Shown one piece after another: positions 33,881 to 43,864 of a stretch of 64,000 nt of DNA. The notes beneath the pieces are model-generated. The model was not told the DNA's origin. It did no database searches and saw only the letters and a list, made by a program, of their open reading frames with translations. Origin of the DNA: Lantana camara (Eukaryota > Streptophyta > Magnoliopsida > Lamiales > Verbenaceae); contig CM074862.1 of NCBI GenBank assembly GCA_037501455.1, forward strand, positions 65,937,501-66,001,500. The letters run 5' to 3'. Position 1 is the first letter of the stretch. Each line of letters opens with the position of its first letter. A program made the translations under genes and the position numbers.

Positions 33881-36800
33881 TGTAGCACCCGGAGCGACGA
33901 GCCACCACATCCCCCACACCTAGCCCCGAACCCACATATGAAATAAAAATCCGTACATGAGCCCAAGACTAAGCGAACGGGAACCTACACACACTCGCTA
34001 AGCCAGGCGGAGCTAAGATAATACCAGAGCGCGCATAATATTAAGAAAGCGAAAGCATACATCAAAATCCAAGAAGATAAATCCACAAAAACGGTTCATC
34101 TAGCCCTAGGAGCCTGTCCCGAAAATATATAAATATAATTCAAAGAGCGTACATAAATCAAATCCCAGAGATGCATATACAACTCGATTAACAAATCTAA
34201 AACATATACAAATGTGACCGAAAGCTAATGAAATGCAACTCGAACTAGGAGACTAGAACCCGACCGACTCACGACTCCGCCTAGCACGAACCAACCTGCA
34301 AACTGAAAAATTGAAAGGAGAGGGTCAGTCGACCGACTGAGTGAGGGGGCTAACGCACACCCACACACATATACATATAGAGCAAAGCACGTATTAAATA
34401 AAAGACTATGAACCGGGATAGGATTTTGCATACCAAAAACTATTTTCCAATCAAACTTATACATATTCATATCATAATCGGACATAGCTTACAAGAAAGG
34501 TCTTATCCCGTTTCATAATCCACATATCTTAACGAATTCTTATACCCGGCGAGTACGGGTCTTACTCTAACTCCCCAAATTATTAACATACGTATTAAAA
34601 CAGAAAACACAAATCATAAACCAATCCAACCCCAACAACATGTAGTTCGGGGAGCAAACCCTCACTACTCTTACCAATGCACAAGGGGTAGCTAACCCAC
34701 ATTGTGCTTGAAGCACCACGCCTCCTCAACCTCCAAGAGTCGTGCGTTAGTACGTCAAATGGGAATCATGCACAGGCTTAACCCGACGGCCCTTGCCGTC
34801 CCGGGCATCCTTACCCACAATTCCCTGGGCCCGGCAAATCTGAACAAGACTTAACATACCAAAACTCGCAACTTAACATAATTAGAATGTAACAAACTTA
34901 CATACCTTAGCATACCTTACCGTCCAACTCGGCCTATGCTTTTAACGTACCTCTCCGTGTTATCCGAAAACATATCAAGTTGAAGAAGAGCAAAGCTTGC
35001 ACGAAGACACACGGTTTGGAGCATAGCCTTGTTGTAAATCATTTTTAAGCTTACATATGCTCATACATATAGTCCAAAACATTTAATCTTATGACAAGAT
35101 CATAAACGTATCTTATAAACACGTATCTATTATATAAATATAATAGTATAGTCACATGCGGGCTTGAAAATGAGCACGTAGGGTTGTAGGTCGTATTAAC
35201 TAAAAAGAAAACAAACCTAAGCCTCACCTTTTACCAAAAGTGCTCACGGATGAGCGTTGACGGCCAAGAAGAGGCTAAATGGCGGAACCAACACCTCCCG
35301 AACTCAAATCTGAAACAAACAAACATAAACTCATGACTTAGACTCGATCATGAACCACTTAGACGCACGGCGACTCATACGAATGCAAATGGATGCAATG
35401 CATATCATATGGATTCATACTTAGGCATATCGGAGCAAATAACGAGAGATCACATAAGGAATTCAAGAATTAAACTCATACCATATGAAATAAACCCATA
35501 TTGTGTCATATTATAGCATAATATAAGTGTTCATGAGTTTAAAATGCATAAGGGAGATAAACGATTCAAGAAAGAATTACACGTATCACTTAAGACATAT
35601 TAAATCATAACTCGTTCAAATCATATCAAATAAATTCAAAATTCCAAAACAAGCAAATTAACACATAATAATTCATGTTAGTAAAGCTTAGGGATCATAT
35701 TAGGGGTGGGAGAGAAGTAAACAAGCGAAGAAAACAAGAAAACAAAGTTCGGAGCAAAAATGAGCCACTGCCCTAAATCCACCCCGGTGGATTTTTTCCA
35801 AAGGGGAAATCCACCCCCATGGATTTAGGGCAGACAGCTCTCTGCCTCAAATCCACCCCGGTGGATTATTTTCAAAGCAGAAATCCACCCCGGTGGATTT
35901 GGGTCAGAGGTTAAAAAAAACGAGAAAAAGCTTCCAAAATCCATGAAAACCCATCCTAAACCAAAGTAACAACATCAAGGCATGAAATGGTGCAAATATA
36001 CAACAAATACATGCAAGAAAAACATACTAAATCAGCTCCAAACATGCAAGTTTCAAACCGGAAACTAAGGAGAGCAAAATAGGCATGAGTTTCATCAAAT
36101 TCCTCCCAAGAACTCAAAAGAGCATTAATGGAAAATCATCAAATAACCAACTACCATCAAATAGGATCAAATATTAGCAAGAAATGAACCATAGAGATCA
36201 ACATACAAGTCTTCACACTCATGAAAGGCAAAAGAAGCATAAGTTCTCAAAGATCTTCAAAACCTAACTATTCATCAACCCTAGCATATTCATGAATCTC
36301 TACCATGAAAGCATGATTTAAGGAGTGCAAAATAATCATAAGAACAAGGAGATCAAGAATCCTAACTTACCTTAAAAGATTGGAGCAAGAAATGGCTAAA
36401 ACTTGAGCTTAAAGGTGCAACAATGGTGGAAGAAGCTTGGGAGTTCTTCTGTCTCTTTTCTTTCTCCACTTGGTTCGAATTTCAGCAGAAAAATGGAGAG
36501 AGATGGCTGATATTTTGGTTGAAAAAGTCAAGGGAGAGTTCAAGTAATGAGTGGTCTAGGCTCCAAGTGGTCTTAGGGGCGTTATAGGTACATAGAGCTG
36601 AAATCTGCATCGTTGGGGGTCGAAACGGCATCAAAAAGATACAAGGTTATTCCATTGGCTCCAAATCGTCGATTCGAGTCCAATGGAGGTGACGGAACTT
36701 GAATCCGAGTTCCCTAGCTCAAGATACGAATTAAGGACTCAGGAGTGGCCAATTTGCAAACAGGCCCAAAAATTCAAATAAAGTGCAATTGAGTCCAATA

Positions 36801-37114
36801 CTAAAATCAATTAAGTCCAAGGCAAGTTAATACATACAAATAAGTCCTAAAATCATCTAATTCACATAGTTCACAAAGTTGACATACTCGGAATTCTAAT
36901 TTATAAATCGTAAATTTCACAAATTGCATATATTCACATTAGGAGCTCAATTAGGGAAAATTCTTAACAAATAATTCAAGTAGTTAATATGAGAAATAAA
37001 ATGTGAGAGCATACGTCATATAAAGTCATCAATTAAATAAGGAATCAACTAAGTTACGGAAAATAAACTCACACGTGACGCGTACCTATACGTGCGAGCG
37101 AGCGGGGTGTCACA
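33881..37114 (-). mobile_element. Solo gypsy LTR H
   Basis: 3234 bp, sense ends TGTGACACCCC...GGGTGCTACA, perfect TSD GGGTG (33876-33880, 37115-37119). It is related to, but distinct from, families E and F. In the sense direction there is a consensus donor TTTTAAG|GTAAGT (36371/36370) and acceptor TTTGCAG|GTTGG (34296/34295), giving a 2.08 kb intron that contains the palindrome array 35775-35900. No coding frame is supported. Confidence 0.92.
35775..35900. repeat. Palindrome array AAATCCACCCCGGTGGATTT in LTR H
   Basis: Four 20-bp units at 35775, 35807, 35849 and 35881 (spacings 32, 42, 32), three nearly perfect and one with ...CCCCCATGG.... The first and second pairs repeat with a 74-bp period. 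The sequence is unrelated to the arrays of E, F or G. Confidence 0.92.
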
Positions 37115-37734
37115 GGGTGTCGCCTTAGACAACTGATTCAAGGCTTATGCTGGAGCTGCACAAGTGATTCATGAAAGTGAATGAGAATCAAGAAAGGACC
37201 TACACTTGCATATGCAAGGTGATCTCTTATTTTGTAAGTCATTCATATGCCATATGGAGTCCTTGGCCAAGGCAGTAGATCAAGACATCAAGAAAAGGGT
37301 TTCTTGGATTGAGATCAAATGGATATGAAATGCACTTAGCTTTAAGACCGGATTATTAGGGTTCTAATTATTCCCTTACCCTAGATCTTGGTTAAGAGAT
37401 AGTAAGTAGGAGGATTGTATCTCACATGAATCAATGACTTAAAGGTTCTGTCGAATCCGAACATTCCAATTCAGCTAGGGGTTAAACACCTGTGGCTAGA
37501 CTATGGTCGTTTAATCTGTGAACTGATTAATTAATTAGCGAATTAATTAATTAGGGTCACTACTAATTGAATTGAGAACCTAGAGGGTCACACACAACAA
37601 CTTGGTTACATGAGTTGAGGCTTGAAACTGATTAAACGAGTTAATCGGGCCAAGAGCGTTCCACACGTGTGAAACCACACGTGTGGCTCACGTGAATGAC
37701 ATGTGTCCTTATGACACGTGTCCCACACGTGTGA

Positions 37735-37776
<42 letters not shown>

Positions 37777-39487
37777 TAATTAAATGTGTTAATTATTTAA
37801 TAGACTTTGGTTTAATTTTGAATTAAAAAGAAAGTCTAATTTTGGAGAAAATAATCTAGTTAATTAATTATGAATTAATTAATTAGATAAAATAAGTTAT
37901 TTATTTTAAATAAATAAAGTATAAAATTATCCAAAAACAGTTTGGATATTTTTAGCTCTCTTGAAAGTTTATTTGAATTTGAATTCAAAGTCAGAGTCAA
38001 AATTACTTGATGATCAAGTAATAGGAGAGAGAGGGACCAAAACCCTAGTCCATAAGGACTAGGAATTTCGGCCACTCCCCTCTTATAAATAGGGGAGCTC
38101 GAGCGCCCCTCAGAGCTAATTGGCAATTCTTTTGGTTCATGTGTTTAACACCATCCTTTCTCCAAGATAAACGAAACCCTAGGTTAAGCCTAAACACAAA
38201 CTAGAGAACTAGCATCCTTACTAGTTAGACTGTGATCAAGTTGGTGGACTATCTCTAGAGAGCTTCAAGTTAGAAGTTTGAAGATTCGACCTTTACCAAG
38301 GAGAGGGGATCAAGCCGCGAGAAGAGCGTTCTTGGGTGGCTTGAAACGCTTCAAGAAAGAATAAAAGAAAAGTAAGTTTCTTAACTCTACGAATTTGGAT
38401 ACACGATTGCGAGTCCAAGGTCCTTTTGTTGGAAAATTTTTAAATTTCCGCTGCTTTCTGATTCGTGTTTTCCAACATCAAGTACAAAAGGTTTGAATTA
38501 GGTCCAAGAATATCTTCATGCAATTTGGTTCACTAATTTAAATAAATATCAATTTAGGATAATTAAGCAATTAAATCATGCCCGGTAATTATTCCACATA
38601 GCAATTAAATTCAATTTGCACAATAATTCTCAAATTGACACGTTTCCACATACTTTCACGTAATCATATTGAAATAGAATTTATAAAATTAATATAACTC
38701 ATATAAGTTGCATAAACGAAAGTAATAGAATAAAATCCTAACGCTCGAGTCTCACACGTGTCGAGCGTACCTGAATAGCTGAAAATCGGGGCGTTACATA
38801 AAATCAGCAAACAACACAGCAACAAAGCAAGGACGAATCAAAGGAGAAAGAGATACATATATCAAATATTCATCATGCTCAAGGATGTGCAGCCATGGGG
38901 GTTCGAATTTCAGCCAATTTCCATGAAAAACATGCTTGGAAATAACACATAGAACTCATATAGATCACATATCATTCATAAATTCAAGGAAAGAAGCAAA
39001 GGAATGCAAGATCTCATCAAAATCATCAAACACCCTTACTATTCATCAAATAGTCCATAGCATACAAAATACTCCAAGAAAATTAGCAAATCTGGACTTA
39101 AAAGAAAGAGGATAAGATGGAGAATACAAATCCGGACTTACCTTTCAAATTTGAGGCGAATCGGATGAGAAACGAGCTTGAAAACGAAAGTTGAATAGTG
39201 TTTCCTTCTCTCCCCTTTTCTCTCAGTTTTGGCAGCTGATTTTCCTTCTCTCCTGAAGCTGGAACGAAATGAGGGCTGAATAAGGGTGATAGATGGATGA
39301 TTTAGTGAAATGTGGGTCCAAGTTTGGGGTGTTTTGGTCAAATATTGAATAAGTTATGGGCAAAATGGTGAAATGTGGCAAATCTGTCACACGGGTCGCG
39401 TTTCGGGCTAAATACGGGGGATCAAACGGGATTAGAAAAATATGAGGCCAAGTTCTCTAGCTTCCGTTCTTCTTTACGAGTCCGACG

Positions 39488-41429
39488 TGTTGGAAAACAC
39501 GAATCAGAAAGCAGCGGAATTTAAAAAATTTTCCCAACAAAAGGACCTAGAACTCGCAATCGTGTAACCAAATTCGTAAAGATAGAAAACTTACTTTTCT
39601 TTTATTCTTTCTTGAAGCGTTTCAAGCCACCCAAGAACGCTCTTCTCGCGGCTTGATCCCCTCTCCTTGGTAAAGCTCGAATCTTCAAACTTCTAACTTG
39701 AAGTCTCTAGAGAAAGTCCACCAACTTGATCACAATCTAACTAGTAAGGATGCTAGTTCTCTAGTTAGTGTTTAGGCTTAACCTAGGGTTTAATTTAATC
39801 TTGGAGAAAGGAAGGTGTTCAACATATGAACCAAGAATTGTCAATTAGCTCCATAAGGAGCTCGAGCTCCCCTATTTATAGGGAGAGGGTGCTGATCCAA
39901 ATCCTTGTTGGGAAAGGATTTGGTTCCTCTCTCTCCTATTACTTGATCATCAAGTATTTTCCAACTTTGACTTTGAATTCTAATTCAAGTCAACTTTTAA
40001 GAGAGCTAAAAATATCCAAACTATTTTTGGATAATTTTATACTTTATTTATTATAAAATAAATAAATTATTTTTATCTAATTAATTAATTCGTAATTAAT
40101 TAACTAGATTATTTTCTCCAAAATTAGACTTTCTTTTTAATTCAAAATTAAACCAAAGTCTATTAAATAATTAACTAATTAATTATTTAATATATATATA
40201 ATATATATATACACACGTGTGTGACACGTGTCACAGTGACACGTGTCACTCACGTGAGCCACACGTGTGACTTCACACGTGTGGAACCCTCTTGGCCCGA
40301 TTAACTCGTTTAATCATTTTAAAGCCTCAACTCATGTAACCAAGTTGTTGTGTGTGACCCTCTAGGTTCTCAATTCAATTAGCAGTGACCCTAATTAATT
40401 AATTCACTAATTAATTAATCAGTCCACAGATTAAACGACCATAGTCTAGCAACAGGTGTTTAACCCCTAGCTGAATTGGAATGTTCGGATTCGACAGAAC
40501 CTTTAAGTCATTGATTCATGTGAGATACAATCCTCCTACTTACTATCTCTCAACCAAGATCTAGGGTAAGGGAATAATTAGAACCCTAATAATCCGGTCT
40601 TAAAGCTAAGTGCATTTCATATCCATTTGATCTCAATCCAAGAAACCCTTTTCTTGATGTCTTGATCTACTGCCTTGGCCAAGGACTCCATATGGCATAT
40701 GAATGACTTACACAATAAGAGATCACCTTGCAAATGCAAGTGTAGGTCCTTTCTTGATTCTCATTCACTTTCATGAGTCACTTGTACAGCCCCAGCATAA
40801 GCCTTGAATCAGTTGTCTATGGCGACACCCTTTAAAGCTTATACCTAAGACTACAGAGTTAACTCATAAAGTGAGAAGGAACCTCAAGTCTAAGGATCAA
40901 TTAATCACATCAATGACTCGTGAGATATTTCCTAATCTGGAAGTTTCCATTTCCTGAAATAGAAACTTCCTTTCCCATTTAGGAATGTTCTCACACGGGG
41001 CACCTCAGTGAACTTACTTATTAAAGTAAGCACCCTCATGTATCACGCACGTATCAGCTATACACTTTGCACCTCCATGAAACAAGGTGGTCCTTCTTAA
41101 GGGCGTGATCCCACAAGCAAGCCTTAGAGGAGTCAAGTTGACACTCCCACTGTCTGTAGGACTCATCGGCTTGGAGTATTTTACTAATCATGACTTATGT
41201 GATATAGGGCTCGTTTCATGAACCATTTCACCTAAATGGTAGAGTCCTAAAGTCATCAGGATTAGGGGAGTTCTCATACATGCACAGCTAAAGTAAACGC
41301 ATACCAAACAAGAGCATATAAAGAAGTGTTGCCTCAATTCGTCATTTTATTCAAAGATTGTCTGTGATTACAATAAGGAAAAGTACAAAGCGGATATACA
41401 ATCGGCTTTCTAGGGCACTATTCCTAACA
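39488..41429 (-). mobile_element. Solo copia C LTR, inverted
   Basis: 1942 bp, plus-strand TGTTGGAAAACACG...ATTCCTAACA, with TSD CGACG (39483-39487, 41430-41434). It lies in the F 3' LTR. The uninterrupted F LTR at 49118 onward shows the empty site. Its U3 has an expanded G-box block (40214-40280). It is oriented opposite to the C 3' LTR that ends 1010 bp away. Confidence 0.93.
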
Positions 41430-41833
41430 CGACGCGTCTTCCAGAATTTGAATCCGAATTCCCGAGCCCAAGGTACGCCTTCCGGAACCCAAGGTGTGCT
41501 AAATCAAGTTAGGCCCTCAAGTCCCTAACAAATAAAACGGTTGAAAAACCGTAACAAACGAACTTAAAAACATGCAACGAATATAAAAACACATTCATAA
41601 TACGTATAATTCATGCATATCACATAATCGCAAAAGTTAGAAACAAAAATGGGTTCAAACGGATTAAAAACGACGTAAAAAGGTAAAAATGTTCAAATAT
41701 TTCATATAAGGTTCAAATAAAATTAATGTAAAGAATAAAATAAACACGTAAATCGCGTAAATAAAATAATTTAAATTCTCACTTAGCACTCTCAAACCGC
41801 GTACCTGTACGGCCAAAAAATCGGGATGTTACA

Positions 41834-43374
41834 ACCTCTCCCCCTTCAAAAGGACCTGTCCTCAGGTCCCAAGGGGTCTTGAACGACTCAAGAATGAAGT
41901 TCGACACAAAAGATCCCCCCTTCCAAACCGCGAAGCTCACGAACCTCAACTTAGCATCTTCAAGAAGAGACACCGAACAAGCTCAGTCCTCACAACTCAC
42001 CAAGCACTCTCGGACACTCACCTTACAAAACTCTCTCCAAAAAAAGAGTCTACACGAAAGAAAGGAAAAAGCCACAAGCAAGTAGCAAACAAGAACACAA
42101 AAGCAGCCGGAAATAACGAAGAAAGAAAAACACCACAAAATTAAAATAAAGATGCATGTATGAAGTGCCATGAATGCTTTGTGTACCTTTCACCATGGTG
42201 AGAATGTCAAACTCAACATCAAATTCTTTATCTCTACTCTCTTCAACTCGAACTTGACTTGAAGTCTTAGAGCCACGGTTCTTCGGAGGCCTTGGATCCT
42301 TATTCTTCGGATACCGGTTTGCTAGATGTCCCAACTCTCCACACGTGTAGCGCCTTCCAAACCTCTTCCGATAAACTTCTTCCGTATGATTCGGGCCTTA
42401 ACAATACGAGCATTGAATTGTCTCCACTGGAGGAGGTATCAAATCCTTCTTCAATAATCGAATTTTCTTCTTCTTCTTTTTGTCATAGTTGACATCTTGG
42501 AATTTTTTAGGTTTCCTTTGAGATATGGATCTTTTGCTTGAACTAGAACTTAAACCTAACTCTTGTCCTACATAAGAGGAATGAGGCTCTATCCTTTGAT
42601 TATCCATTTCCACTTGAACCGTTCTTCTAACTTCTTCAGACCATTCGTGCACCAATGAGGCTTGAAGAGCTTGTTGGATTTTATCTCTACGCCCTTGTAA
42701 ATAGCATCAGACCTTCGGACAATCTTCTCGGCTCCCGAACTCTCAAGTTCCATTACGAGGTCGTCCATTTTCTTCAATTCTTGCTCGAGATTTAAGAATT
42801 CTTGGAGTCTTAAAACCATAACGCTTGGAGGAATATATTTGTAACAAAATTCTCGGGTAAATATCTCCCAAGTAAGCTCTTTTTCGGGTTCTTCCACTCT
42901 CGATCTTAATTCCTTTATCCATTTGAAAGCTTGACCTTCAAATAAACGGGAAGTACAATTTACTTTCTCTTGTGGTGACCCCAGACAAGTTTCCCAAATC
43001 TCTAGTATCTCAGACAACCATTATTCGGCCTTAACTTCATCACCTCCGAACCACTTTGGCATATTAAACTCTTTGAATTTCTTGTATATCAGAGATTCAT
43101 ATTTTTCTTGTCCTTCCTTCGAAGCTATATATTGATGTCGAGATGCCTTCCTAAAATTAAAAAAAAAAAATGATTCCAAAATATCGATGCGTGTGGGGTT
43201 TAGTGCATGTTCATGTGAACAATTAATAAAAATAATGCAAATAATTCAAATAATTCACGTAAATATGAGGGTGGATGCAAACAAGCCCAAAATCCTAAGC
43301 CGAACGACCTAGACAGACAAACACGACGCTAGAGCTCCGGTTTTGCAACCAAGAGCTCTGATACCACTTTAGGA
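41834..43374 (-). other. F element internal region
   Basis: Holds the purine tract (minus-strand GAAGGGGGAGAGGT next to the 3' LTR), the gag remnant and the PBS (43355-43366, minus-strand TGGTATCAGAGC). 41834-42170 is non-coding, AC-rich sequence where pol would normally end. The overlapping short frames there (41879-42171) have no domain. Confidence 0.8.
42170..43152 (-). pseudogene. Gypsy F gag (decayed)
   Basis: Read from 43152 leftward: KEFNMPKWFGGDE, stop at about 43021, then EILEIWETCLGSPQEKV, LFEGQAFKWIKEL and LTWEIFTREFCYKY, the conserved core of the plant gypsy gag (retrotransposon gag) domain. A frame change near 42655 leads to a Lys/Ser-rich linker and a first knuckle CSYC...HTEEV whose cysteine has become tyrosine after a stop (about 42399). 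A second knuckle TCGELGHLANRYP has its last cysteine changed. So both knuckles are damaged. No protease follows. An intact protein would package element RNA; this one cannot. Confidence 0.82.
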
Positions 43375-43864
43375 TGTAGCACCCCAGAGCGAAAGGCACT
43401 ATATCCCCCACACCATAGCCTAACACGTGTAACGAAATGGGATCCGCACACGTATCAAACTTCGGTGGACGGGAGACAAACAAAATCTCTCCTATGCTAG
43501 GCGGTCTAGACCCTAAATCAGAGTGCACAATCCAAACAATATCACATGCGGAAGCACCAGGATTCAAATAATCAAACTTACATGCTCATTAAATAACAAA
43601 AATACAAGTATCAACGTTCAAATTTAAATATCCCTTATACATATTTCTCCAATTCGGTTCATATTCGCATATACATAATTTCCAAAAGTTCAAAAGAACA
43701 AAAATAATACTAAAAAAAAAAGATGCATGAAACTAATAACAAAACCTAAGACTCGACAAATGACAACCGCCTAGCACAAACTCCCCACGAACACCTGCAA
43801 CTCAAAAGAAACAAGGGGAAAAAGAAACAACCAAGAGGGGTCAGTCCTAAAGACTGGTGAGGGG

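Larger units (their letters stand above)
4893..38477 (+). mobile_element. Ty1/copia element C, internally duplicated composite
   Basis: The 5' LTR (4893-6856) and the 3' LTR (33276-38477 minus the nested H LTR) are 1964 and 1963 bp, begin TGTTAGGAATAG, end in ..CA, and the whole is flanked by a perfect TSD TCAAG (4888-4892, 38478-38482). It therefore entered E1 as one element. Inside, the order is LTR, PBS, leader, gag-pol copy A with hAT, full gypsy G, truncated G LTR fused to gag-pol copy B with the same hAT, solo G LTR, rest of RT and RNase H, PPT, LTR. The second gag-pol block thus arose by rearrangement after insertion. All coding frames are broken. Confidence 0.9.
33276..38477 (+). repeat. 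Copia C 3' LTR, split by solo LTR H
   Basis: Pieces 33276-33880 and 37120-38477 total 1963 bp, matching the 5' LTR length. The LTR ends TCCAACA and is followed by the second TSD TCAAG. It keeps the G-boxes (37663-37727), a long TA tract (37736-37772) and the TATA block (about 38083-38092). Confidence 0.93.
2558..38798 (-). mobile_element. Solo gypsy LTR E1, split by copia element C
   Basis: Pieces 2558-4892 and 38478-38798 together give about 2.66 kb with ends TGTAACG...GTGCTACA in the sense direction, flanked by a perfect TSD TAAAA (2553-2557 and 38799-38803). No internal domain remains, so this is a solo LTR left by LTR-LTR recombination. E2 (43865-46530) is the same family in the opposite orientation, about 80-85% identical by eye. 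In the sense direction there is a CAAG|GTAAAT donor (4627/4626) and a TTGTAG|GTGCAC acceptor (2948/2947), giving a 1.68 kb intron, the same length as in E2. The palindrome array at 4064-4261 lies inside it. Confidence 0.88.
2367..41833 (-). repeat. F element 3' LTR, in three pieces
   Basis: The pieces are 2367-2557, 38804-39487 and 41435-41833 (each TSD copy counted once). The first piece matches the right LTR from 48254, the second from about 48440 and the last ends GGGATGTTACA exactly like the right LTR at 49544-49554. A TTTGAAAG|GTAAGT splice-donor-like sequence (minus strand, boundary at 39142/39141) is retained and is better than in the right copy, where one G is lost. The left end is missing because of the CACTA-like insertion. 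Confidence 0.85.
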
